Shown here: piece by piece, positions 36,791 to 46,694 of the stretch
Numbering within the stretch: the stretch's first letter is position 1
Layout of the letters: the number at the start of each line of letters is the position of its first letter
Assembly: GCA_964019165.1 (NCBI GenBank)
Contig: OZ025283.1
Location: 11,912,063 to 11,976,062, forward strand
Origin: Mastigias papua
Lineage: Eukaryota; Cnidaria; Scyphozoa; Rhizostomeae; Mastigiidae
DNA length: 64,000 bases
Reading direction: 5' to 3'
The notes under the pieces: model-generated
Databases searched by the model: none
What the model was told of the DNA's origin: nothing
Seen by the model: the letters and a program-made list of their open reading frames with translations, nothing else
Program-made: the position numbers and the translations under genes

Positions 36791-38320
36791 TCAATAATAC
36801 TTTTCTCGTAAGCGTCTTAGTTGTTCGCCTTCTATCGCAGCTTTTCTTGTAGATCTTTTTGTAGGATCTTGTTCGAGTTCATTCCGCTCACTGCTATCTT
36901 CACTTTTCGATTCCGTACTAACTGCTTCCTCACATTTGTTCGCAATTTCAAATGGAATTATCTTCTGTATCGGTCGGTAACACGGTGAGCGTAATCCAGT
37001 TTTCGAAATAGTAATAAGTTTTACTCCGCGCGCTAGATTGTCTTTTCCATAGATAACTTCATCAATAATACCTTTCTTCCAACTATTTCTCGGTTGCAGA
37101 TTGTCGTCCATAATCAATACAACATCACCTTTGCACAAATTAATGTCTGATTTAGCCTTTTCTTTACGATAAATATGATGCTGACGTAGTTCTTGCAAAT
37201 AAGTTTTAACGAAACGATTCCAGTAATTACTCAAAATGTTCACCAAATATTTATAACGATTACTATAGTCCAAGCAAGAAATTTTATCATCAATAGGCTC
37301 GACTTTCTCACATTTAGAAATGTCTCTTCCGTACATCAAATGGAAAGGAGTTAACGACTCATGTAAATCATCTTCTGAGTTGTAAACTAAAGGCCTACTA
37401 TTAATGACCATTTCAATTTCACAAATAAAAGTATTTAGTTCTTCAAACGAAAGAAGTGCTTTACCTGCGACTTTTAATAGTGGTAACTTAACTGAACGAA
37501 CAAGTCTTTCATAAAAACCTCCCCACCATGGAGACATCGGCAATATTGGTTTACTCTCTATAGAATGAGTAGCAAAAAATAGTTTCGTTCTAGTTGCTTT
37601 GAATGTTTTTGCATTGTCATGCACTACAATACTCGGATAGCCTTTTCTTGCTGCAAAACGTTTGAAAGCGTTAATAAACGAAGCAGAAGTAAGTTCACGG
37701 ACAAGTTCCAGGTGGATCGCTCGACTAGAACTACATGTTAATAACAGTATATAGACCTTCGCTCTACCATTGGAATCTTTAACGTATAAAGGTCCAGCAA
37801 AATCAAGTCCTGTTGTAGTAAACGGCGACATAAGATATTGCACTCGATAATAAGGCAAATCTGGCGACAAGGGAGGTAGCAACGCTCTACCTTGAAACTT
37901 TTTACAGATGACACAACGACGCAAAATGTCTTTCACACTCTTCCTTCCTTTATAAACCCAGTATCTATGTCTAAGTCGCGCTAATGTCGCTTCAATTCCA
38001 CTATGATAAACTTTCTCGTGAGCATCGAAAACTATCAATCTTGTGACATGGCTATCGACGCTTGGCCTTAACAATATAGGGCACTGCTCTTGAAAAGTAA
38101 GAGTCGATTCACCGAAACGTCCTTTCAAACGAATAAGTCCAGCATTATCAGCGAATAATTTCAATGAAGATTTTAACTTGTCATAGTTTTTCTGCGCTTG
38201 CAAGAGGCTTTGCTCATATCGAATTAATACAATGAGCGATTGTTCTAATTCCTCGGCAGTAATCACATCCGTACATAGTAGTTCATTCTTCGTCTTGACT
38301 TTCATTCGTAAGTTATGCAC
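36791..38320 (-). pseudogene. BEL-1 integrase region
   Basis: Minus-strand frame with the Pao/BEL integrase zinc-binding part (HSGIEATLARLRHRYW, CVICKKFQG). The catalytic core is FTTTGLDFAGPL, IVVHDNAKTF and the MSPWWGGFYERLV signature typical of BEL/Pao. A C-terminal basic domain follows. It is in the same frame as the upstream part and separated only by a nonsense codon at 38,327-38,329. Confidence 0.85.
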
Positions 38321-38326
38321 GAATCT

Positions 38327-39778
38327 TCAGATATACGCAAGAGTCATAACCAGTTTCTTTAGCGAACTAAACCTTTCGATGTCTAGTACTTTACCCAACG
38401 ACAATGACTGACAATCGGTTCTAACAGGCCCTGTTTTCTCAGTAAAATTCACATGTTCAGATGCACAAGTAACCACCATTGTGTCATAAGAAGAAAGATC
38501 TGAAGAAGTATTGCATTTGGCCTTACATTCTGCAAATGCATCAACAAGCTTCAATTTATCGTCAAGTTGGAACGGAAAAACATTAATAGACAATTCTCTT
38601 AAATACTTAGGCCCCTCAAACCAATCGCCTAAGAACAGTTCATTAAGGTTTTTGCACATTCGCGTTGGCCTATCAGCAGGATTCAAAATTCCAGGAACAT
38701 GTAACCAACAATCTCTATCTACAACCTTTCTTATCTTCACAACGCGATTCTCAACCCAGGGCTTCCAGATCTTTTCTTTACCTTTTATCCAACAGAGAGC
38801 TACTTCAGAATCACTCCAACAAAAAGTCTTGTCAATCTTAATCTTTCTCTTTAAAGCCAGTTTACACTCCAACAACAAGGTAGATAGTAGGAGACAGCTT
38901 AACAATTCCAGTCTAGGAATAGTCAAAGATTTCAAAGGTGCGACTTTTGTCTTTGCACATAAGAAGTTTACTGCTATGCCTTCATCAGAAACTATTCTCA
39001 AGTAAGCAACTGCACAATAAACCTCTAAAGAAGAATCACAGAAGCCATGCAACTCAACATGAGATGGTGCTGCATCACTAAAAGCATACCTTTTCAGTTT
39101 CACTGTCTTCAAATCTCTTAAAGTACGTAAAAGTTCAAACCAAGTCAACTTTAAATCATCAGAAACTTCATCATCCCAGTCAAGTTTGTTCTTACAGAGG
39201 AGCTGGAAAATAACCTTAATACGAGCTGTTACTGGAGAGATACATCCTAAGGGATCGTAGAAAGAAGAAGCAACGCTCAAGATATTTCGCTTTGTTAACT
39301 TCATTCCATCACACTTAGTCAAAAATTTGTCAAAATTGTAAACAAATTCATCATCGGAAACATTCCAATCCAAGCCTAAAACTTGCTTTTCCTCCTTCAA
39401 ACGGGGACAATCAATGCAATCAGAATTCATCTGACGAAAATCTTGATTCATTAATTCAAGAAATTGTTTCAAGGAAGGGTTGTTCGTTACCCATTTTCGC
39501 AATTCAAATCCAGCCTCAGACATAATCTTCGAGACTCTTTCAACAAAAATCTTAGCACTTGCAACATTATCAGACCCTGACACTAAGTCATCAACATAGA
39601 AATCTTCCTTCAACCTTTCAACTAGCTCTTCATCAGTAAATTTATATTTCTCCACATGATTCTTTATAGTTCCATTCAACAAAAATGGACTACTAGTGAC
39701 ACCAAATACTACCCTCAAAAATCTATATATAACAATATGCTCTCCTTCACAATTCATATCAAACCACAGGAATCTCAA
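38327..39778 (-). pseudogene. BEL-1 reverse transcriptase second half and RNase H
   Basis: Minus-strand frame starting at LRFLWFD, with VVFGVTSSPFLLN, the catalytic FYVDDLVSG and FDPLGCISPV. The RNase H part has FCDSSLEVYCAVAYLR, IPRLELLSCLLL and SDSEVALCWI. It is in frame with the previous part, and a TAA stop at 39,791-39,793 lies between them. It ends at a TGA (38,327-38,329) where other BEL elements have Leu. Confidence 0.85.
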
Positions 39779-39790
39779 GAAATCTCTATG

Positions 39791-42267
39791 TTATTCTGAA
39801 ACTTCTACATTTAAAAAAGCTTGCTTTATATCAGCTAAAATAGCCACCTTATTGAATCTAAATCTGATCAAAACGTCAAATATCTTAGACAGCATATTTG
39901 GACCAGGGTACAAACAATCATTAAGCGAAGGGCCATTATTCCCACATGATGCATCAAATACTGCACGGATTTTTGTAGTCTCCTTGTCCTCTCTCACTAC
40001 AGGCCTATGAGGCAGATAATGTACCTGGCCAGCATCCTTGTCAACATCAGACTCTACCACCTTTTCAATGATATTGGCCTTCTCATAATCCTCAAAAATA
40101 CGACCATAATTCTCAAACATTTCATTCGCATTAAGCTTTCTTTTCAATGATTTTAATCTATCTCTACAAACATCAAAATTGTCAGGTATCAACTCATGAT
40201 CTGGTTTAAAAGGCAATTTTACAACATATCTACTGCCATTAAAAGCAATATCTCTTTGAAAACTGTGTACAACATCCGAATCTCCATCACCAATATTTTC
40301 AATTTCCCAAAACTTACTAAGCTCTTGCTTCAAAACATCATTTTCATGCGTTTCACACCTCAAAACATGTGATTCCATACAATGACTCCCCCCATTTGGA
40401 GCAGCACGTCCAGTAGGTCCACTCAATACCCATCCTAAGATTGACTCACTAGCAGTAGGACATTCATTGCCTCTGTAAATAGTTCTTCCAGTGAAGAAAG
40501 AATGGTAGAAATCACAACCAATCAAAATTTGAACATCAACAGGCGAATCATTGACAAAGTCATCAGCAAGATCTAAAGATGCAAGATGCTCAAATCTTTT
40601 GGCTTCCGAAAAGCTCTGATTGCTAAGAGGGCTACACAAAGTAGGAATACACAAAGCTTCCACGCACTTAACAATGCCTCTCTGAGACCTGTGTCTCACT
40701 TTAAACCTGACAACATTCAATTTGCGCAACTCGGATTCATCATTTCTCCCAAAAGTTTTGATAACAACATTTTCTCTACGAAGCACCTTCAACCCCAAGC
40801 GTTGAGCTAGTTCTTCACTTACATAGGACCTTTGACTACCACTGTCAAAAAGTATCCTTGAAAACACAAAGGAGTTACTGTCAATATCACTAACTTCAGC
40901 GGTGCCTGTTTGCAGCAAAATACAAGACATATTTGAAGAAGAAATATTTGCGCTCACTTCATGTCTACCTTCAGCACTGTTCTCTCTCCTCCTGCTGCTC
41001 TCATTCCTCTCCCAGCCTCGTTCCCTATTCTCATTTCTCTCTCGACTCTCGCAAACGCTGATATTATGTCTCTGTTTGCAAATCTTGCAAACATACTCAA
41101 CAGGGCATTCCATTGCTCTATGACCCCTTTCTAGACAAACAAAGCATCTAGCGCTCCTTCTCAGAATACCCTTGCGTGATCTTACATTGGACACATTTCT
41201 ACATTGAGAAGGGGTGTGACCTTCTCTGCTACAATACACACAGACAGACTTCGCAGAGGAACGTGACTTCTCTACCTGACCATAAAAGCTACTGGTTGTA
41301 TACATCATTTTCTGAGCACTTCCAGAACCTGTCAACGAGGAAAGACAATTTTCTGCTGTCACAAGCTCCTCCTCAAAATATTTCATGAATAGATCTAATG
41401 TCCACGCCTCTGTGCCAAAGCGTCGACCAATCTGTATTACAAACTCATCAGGTACCTTATCTTTCAACAAAGGCAAAAGAAGACTTCCGTACGTTGAAGT
41501 TTCAACCTTCAAAGACCTCAAATTCCTCAAGCAATTTTCTACTTCATTATACAACTTTCTCAGACCAGAAATATCCTTTCCCTTGATTTTACCTAATTTC
41601 AACAGAGTTTCCATGTAGGCTGTAATCAATACTTGAGGATTCCCATACCTCTTCTTCAAAATATCAATCGCCTCCTTATAATTATCAGAGCTCAATGCTA
41701 ACCCTGAAATGCTCGCTAAGGCCTCGCCAGTTAGGAAGCGCTTCAAATAGTTGAATTTATTTATGTCAGATAAACTTTCGTTCTGATGAATAGCAACGTT
41801 AAACTGGTCCCAAAAACCTTGCCATTTCAAAGCTTGGCCCTTAAACAAAGGTAATTCAAGCTCAGGCAACTTACAGTTAACATTACACTTGAAGTCGACG
41901 GAGGAATGGCAGGGGTACTAGCTGGTAAAGATAGTTTTTCTAGTTTCATAGTCAACCCTGCTAAAATTTCATAAGTGGGCCTTAAAACCGTCATACTTTC
42001 TGACATGTCATCCTCAATACTATCGGGATCTAAAGAATTCAAGATTTCTTCATCAATTTGATTGAGCCGATTAATCGTTCTGTCTAGATTGCCTTTCAGT
42101 CCCAGCAATACAACACGAGCACACTTTGGATCTTCAATGGCTCCCTTACATTCCTTCAAATTCAAATCAAGCTCCTTGCGAATAGCCTTTCTCCTATTTT
42201 GTTTCCTAGTCAAAGCAGCAGACATTTTCAAGCAACAAAGTGAAAGCAAAAAACAAAACGCAGACAC
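39791..42267 (-). pseudogene. BEL-1 gag, protease and start of reverse transcriptase (one frameshift)
   Basis: The gag start (MSAALTRKQNRRKAIRKEL) is in one frame to about 41,830. An indel near 41,860 shifts to the frame with PELELPLFKGQALKWQGFWD. Zinc knuckles are CVYCSREGHTPSQC, CFVCLERGHRAMEC and CKICKQRHNISVC. The protease active site is ILFDSGSQRSYVS. The RT part begins with KIRAVFDASCG and ends at VAILADIKQAFLNVEVSE followed by stop. Confidence 0.85.
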
Positions 42268-42529
42268 AAATCTCTTCAGAGACTAAGAAACAGCTAATTC
42301 GTAAGATAGCAAAGCAAATGTTTCACATATGGAACAAATGAATCTGAACACGTGAATTTCATGAGTAAATCAGGTACCTTCGACCGTACAGCTTCGTGTG
42401 AAAAACCCGGTGCAATATCAAAAAATTGAAACCATTCTTACGTTACTTTGACTTTCGAAGAATTCTTCTGGTATTTGTATTCTGGTATATACTCGTATCT
42501 ACCTTTATGTCCCTCTCAACAGGCGCCAA

Positions 42530-42700
42530 TGTACAAATTCGTTGCACGATAATAGATATTGAGACAAAAATACAACGTCTCTACGGGTTCGAATATCTTA
42601 TCACTCTCTCTGGAACAGATGGTTCCACCCTCTTTTATCAAAAACCAAACAAAACATTACAATAAACAAAAAACTCCTTCGCAACGTCTCATTTTATACA
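42530..42700 (-). repeat. BEL-1 LTR (5' LTR in element sense)
   Basis: A 171-bp LTR, by eye identical to 36,597-36,767, followed by target duplication ATGAC (42,701-42,705). On its internal side the minus strand reads TTGGCGCCTGTTGAGAGGGA, a primer-binding site with the usual TGG start. The tRNA was not assigned. Confidence 0.92.
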
Positions 42701-42705
42701 ATGAC

Positions 42706-43714
42706 AATGAATGGAGCATTACATCCGAAAAGTGACATCGATAGATTGTATATTGCAAGACAGAGAGGTGGAAGGGGGTTACAAAGTGTATTAGAAACCG
42801 TTCAGTCAGAGGAGAATAGCCTTAGATGGTATGTTAAAAACAGCCCAGAGCAATTATTAAAAGCAGTGCATAACCAACAGGAAATTAGCAATGACATCAT
42901 TAAACCATCAGAGTATAAAGATCAAAAAAGAAGAGAAAGAGAAGACAAGTGGCATGACAAAGTAATGCATGGTCAGTTTTTCAGAGATACGGATGGGATA
43001 GTTGACAGGAAGAAATCATGGTTGTGGCTAACAAATGGAGACTTGAAGAAAGGGACAGAAGCACTGCTCATGGCAGCACAAGAGCAAGCAATACGTACAA
43101 ATTACGTTAAACATCATATCGACAAATCAAGAGATTCACCGACTTGTAGAATGTGTGGTGAGAAAGGGGAAACAGTGAGCCATATCATATGTGAATGTAG
43201 CAAATTAGCCCAGAAGGAATATAAGCGACGCCACAACAACGTAGCACGGATAGTTCACTGAGAGATTTGCAAGAAGTATGGCCTACCCAGGGCTGAACAG
43301 TGGTACAATCACAAGCCAGAAGGTGTTTCTGAAACTGAAAGCGTCAAGGTACTGTGGGACTTTAACATTAATACAGATAACGAAATTGAGCATAGGCGAC
43401 CAGACATTGTTGTCGAGCTAAAACCAGAAAAAGAGTGCTTGATCATTGACATAGCCGTGCCAGGAGATACAAGGATAAAACAGAAAGAACAAGAGAAAAT
43501 CGAAAAGTATCAAGATCTAAAAAGAGAAATCGCAAGGTTATGGCGCCTTCGAAAAGTAAGTGTCATTCCAGTTGTAGTTGGTGCGTTGGGATGTGTCACG
43601 AAAGAAGCAGAGCATTACGTAGAGAAAATAGGAATCAAGATCAGGACTGAAGTGATACAGAAAACGGCGTTGTTGGGAACTGCAAGAACATTGAGAAAGG
43701 TTCTCGAAACCTGA
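42706..43714 (+). pseudogene. LINE copy 2 ORF, second part, with nonsense codon
   Basis: The continuation of the split LINE ORF: NGALHPKSDIDRLYIARQ, knuckle CRMCGEKGETVSHIICEC, then endonuclease RRPDIVVEL ... LIIDIAVPGD. A TGA at 43,259-43,261 replaces the Trp present in copy 1 (IVHWK). Both nonsense changes in this copy hit Trp codons. Confidence 0.85.
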
Positions 43715-43789
43715 GGCTAGTTGTTCTAGTTTGCTTTCCGGATGAACTCACCAGGAACTTTTCCTGTGATAAAAAGAACATAATAATAA

Positions 43790-43868
43790 CTAATTTATTT
43801 ACAGTTGGTAAAAAACGTAGTTCAAAAATAAACTAATATACACCAACTATTTAATTACAATATTATAG
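43790..43868. other. Remnant between LINE copy 2 and the Gypsy LTR
   Basis: About 76 bp unrelated to the LINEs, ending in a TAG that repeats the LTR target (29,988-29,990). Together with the left TAA tract it seems to be the original small insertion in the LTR. It contains agttggt and accaact as a weak inverted repeat. Its family is unknown. Confidence 0.5.
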
Positions 43869-43965
43869 AGTGAGAAGAGAGTAGATAGAGGATAGAAGAG
43901 AGAGTTTGTGGAACGTGGCATCGCTTTATGAGAGTAATTTGGGAACGTGGATTCACTTTATGACA
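43869..43965 (+). repeat. Ty3/Gypsy 3' LTR, second part
   Basis: Completes the LTR (95 + 97 = 192 bp, the same as the 5' LTR), ends ATGACA, and is followed by target duplication GTAT at 43,966-43,969. By eye identical to the 5' LTR over this part. Confidence 0.92.
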
Positions 43966-44697
43966 GTATATATATATATATGAGAATTACAAAAATATAT
44001 TACGAGATATATTGATAAGCTTGGCCCCCCACTTTTGAAGTCAATGCGCGGCCCCTGTGTACGTTACACTCTCAACTCAAACGATATCGTTAGCGTTTAT
44101 CCTCAGGGTGCGTAATCTCTCTGTCGTACAGCCCCGTAGGGAACTAGGCCGATGACGTAATAGCTAATGCACTTTACGTTCGTAGACCATACGTTTTGTA
44201 ATGGGCGTTCTACGTCGTAGAGCGAGATCGAGAACAAACGACCATTCACAATAATTGCATGTAATTCACCTTAATCATTCTCTGTGCTGTCTACATTATA
44301 TACATCTAATCACGTGGTTATGTTAATTTTGTTAGCTTCCAGTCCTGATACAGTTTCTTCCCCGTTACTTGCCTTCAAGTTAGATTAGTCAATCAGAGAT
44401 ATGATTACGTAATAGTCATCTGTCTTGGAGGCTGAAATGGCAGGGAACAGAGCTAGAGGAAGACAGAGAGTAAAGATGCTAGATAGGATGATGGAGAGAT
44501 TGAGAGTTGAAGATGGTAAACAGCTAGGCAATGTTGCAAGAGATAGAAAAGAATAGAAAGAGAGAGCACCGCCATGATTCGTCTACGGTATTTGATGCCA
44601 TGACACTAGAAGAAGACTAGTTATCTGACAAGTGAAAGTTGCTTATTGATACCGAAAATCCGCTCGATATCCGCTCGAATCAGTTGACCTTTGATTA
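43966..44697 (+). repeat. Tail of GIY-YIG unit copy 1 (direct repeat of 50,270-51,008)
   Basis: About 0.72 kb starting with a TA tract, then gagaattacaaaaatat, and ending cctttgattaag. It matches 50,270-51,008 closely, and its last ~334 bp match 51,732-52,066 in inverse orientation. Within it (44,440-44,560) the plus strand reads AGNRARGRQRVKMLDRMM and NVARDRKE, an old LINE C-terminal scrap carried along in the unit. Confidence 0.88.
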
Positions 44698-44999
44698 AGC
44701 GACTGAACTTAAACTTTACAATTCACGTACATACATGTCTAACACGACAATACGCTGTGCGACCTGATCTTACCACTGATTGGTTTAAATTGGTTGCTAT
44801 GCGTTACGGGGTAAACAAGCTTCAGTTCCTCAAGGCGAAGTATTGGATGGTTAACCATCTGACAATGGTTGCTATGCGTTACGAGGTAAACAAGCTGTAG
44901 ATCCTCAAGGCGCAGTAGTAGTCAGATGAAGTGAACGGCAAAGGTCGGTGTCTGCGATAGGAAGTACTTGCTTCATCGTTCCATAGAAAGCTGAAAACG
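44698..44999 (+). promoter_or_regulatory. Upstream region of GIY-YIG copy 2 with 75-bp tandem repeat
   Basis: Sequence present only in the full copy. Two ~75-bp direct repeats start at tggttgctatgcgttac (44,791 and 44,866), just upstream of the ORF. This is the likely promoter or 5' UTR region, but no core promoter element is certain. Confidence 0.5.
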
Positions 45000-46694
45000 T
45001 TGAAATCTAATCAAATAAGATATAGCAGCGACAGAATGGCTGGAAATCATCGCAGAGATACAGCAAAGAACCCAAATAAAACGTCTCCACCACCCGTCAT
45101 GCATCGGACCGATAGTGAGCACGATAAACAATCAAAAATTAGCGGTGAAGTTAGGAATATAGCAGAAAGTGGCGGAGTCGAAGCAGGAAGTAAGCCTTAT
45201 AACGATGACCAAATAAGCAATTACAGTTCATGCAGTCAGGGAACAACTTCTTTGCAGTGTCATCCAGATTCATCAATCAACAATGGCGGGGCATTACCTC
45301 GACCACAAAATCCAACAGGCGAGTTTGTCGTACGCTTAACCGAGAACGTATGTAAACTATCAGAACGTAATATCAAACTTAATGATATGTTGGACAAGGA
45401 GAGAGATAGAAATGACCAGCTTTATCGCTGTAACGTTTCCTTGCAACTTAGAATTCAAGAATTGGAGATAACTCATAATGAAAGAGACAGGAATAGAGAA
45501 ACTGGTGCTGTAAACCCACCATTGGGCAAGTGGCAGCCAATGGGAAGCAAAAATGAAAAACAGCTCAAGATAAAACGTGAAAGTGAAAAGGAAGACAGTA
45601 AGAGCCACACTTTGCCGCTTGAACCTAGCCAGACAAGTTCTAGAATAATACAACAGACCGACAGTACAGTTAAACACTCCTTCGATTTCCCCTTCATGAA
45701 GACAAGTGATATGTATGTTTGCTTTGAACTCTTTCATAAAAATTACATAATGCACTTGGATAATAAGGAAGATAAAAATGGTTTCATAGATGAGTTCTCT
45801 GCAATTGCACATGAATATGTTACGTCATGTAATACACAATCCGATTGTGCTCAGAAAGAGGTTCAAGAATTGGTAGACGAGTTCGACAATGTTAAAATTG
45901 AATTTTTGTCACCATTTGAACTAACAGACTGTAAAGATATAGCGAAATCGAAGCAACAAAGCAGCAACTTGTGGCCTCAATCAAATGAGACTAACTCTAG
46001 CTCTTCTTCGAATACATTGCAACAGGTTGACAACAAAGTTAAACATTCCTTGGTTTTCCCTTTTATGACTGACAGTGATATTCAAGTTTGCTTTGACTAC
46101 ATCCATCAATCTGTGGAAACTCGATGGCGCTACAAAAAAGAACAGGGAATGAAATTCAAGAATGATGTACCTAAAATTGCGAACAAATATGTTGAAACAT
46201 GTAAGCAGCTTGCCTTAGGTGCCCAAAATAAGATTCGAAACTTGGTCGACAAGTACTCCAAACATATTACAGTTGAATTTCTGTCACCATTTAACATGAA
46301 AAATCTTGAAGAAGTGGTGGAATCTGTGGATAAATTGAGCCTTACATATGTCGTCTACAAGTTTACTTGTGCAGGATGCAAGAAAACATATATTGGTAAA
46401 ACAACACGAAAGTTGAATATACAAGTGAATAACCATCTTCGATATAACCAAAAAACAAAAACTGCAGTAAATAGCCACCTAGAAAGCAAGGTCTGTAGAG
46501 AGGCTTGTAAGGTCGCCCCTTCAGATAATCCCATGCGAGATCTAGATTATTGTAAAAAGGAATGCTTTGAAGTGATTGACTCAGCAGCTAATGACCAACA
46601 ACTTGACATAAAAAAAGCCTTGCACATTAAATGGCAACGCCCTGATATAAATAAGCAGGAACCTCGAGCTTGTTTACAATTAAACTACTCCTAG
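45000..46694 (+). CDS. GIY-YIG-like protein, copy 2 (564 aa), catalytic residues replaced
   Basis: Intact intronless ORF. Residues 1-105 are polar and disordered. Residues about 110-165 form a probable coiled coil (KLSERNIKLNDMLDKERDR). Two ~95-residue modules follow (FPFM..SD...CF ... SPF), aligned with those of copy 1. The C-terminal Penelope-type GIY-YIG domain keeps VVYKFTCAGC and TYIGKTT. At the catalytic Arg position it has Gln (Q475, LNIQVNNHL), and at the late Glu position Lys (K539, IKKALHIKW). Cleavage activity is therefore unlikely. The frame is fully open despite many differences from copy 1, which argues for a kept function. No reverse transcriptase is encoded. Its nature, host gene or element gene, is unresolved. 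Confidence 0.75.
   Translation: MKSNQIRYSSDRMAGNHRRDTAKNPNKTSPPPVMHRTDSEHDKQSKISGEVRNIAESGGVEAGSKPYNDDQISNYSSCSQGTTSLQCHPDSSINNGGALPRPQNPTGEFVVRLTENVCKLSERNIKLNDMLDKERDRNDQLYRCNVSLQLRIQELEITHNERDRNRETGAVNPPLGKWQPMGSKNEKQLKIKRESEKEDSKSHTLPLEPSQTSSRIIQQTDSTVKHSFDFPFMKTSDMYVCFELFHKNYIMHLDNKEDKNGFIDEFSAIAHEYVTSCNTQSDCAQKEVQELVDEFDNVKIEFLSPFELTDCKDIAKSKQQSSNLWPQSNETNSSSSSNTLQQVDNKVKHSLVFPFMTDSDIQVCFDYIHQSVETRWRYKKEQGMKFKNDVPKIANKYVETCKQLALGAQNKIRNLVDKYSKHITVEFLSPFNMKNLEEVVESVDKLSLTYVVYKFTCAGCKKTYIGKTTRKLNIQVNNHLRYNQKTKTAVNSHLESKVCREACKVAPSDNPMRDLDYCKKECFEVIDSAANDQQLDIKKALHIKWQRPDINKQEPRACLQLNYS

Larger units (their letters stand above)
33877..43789 (+). mobile_element. R4/Dong-like LINE, copy 2 (defective, split by BEL-1)
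   Basis: The 5' UTR is nearly the same as in copy 1 (tgtcctgggtatgacataaaa). The ORF diverges more, so this is a related subfamily. The body is interrupted at 36,596 by BEL-1 and resumes at 42,706. It ends with a short TAA tract (43,780-43,789). Confidence 0.85.

Noticed and set aside
43966..44697. The 0.72-kb direct repeats as true LTRs of a retroelement
   Set aside because: No TG...CA ends, primer site or target duplication at the unit borders, and they contain an old LINE scrap.
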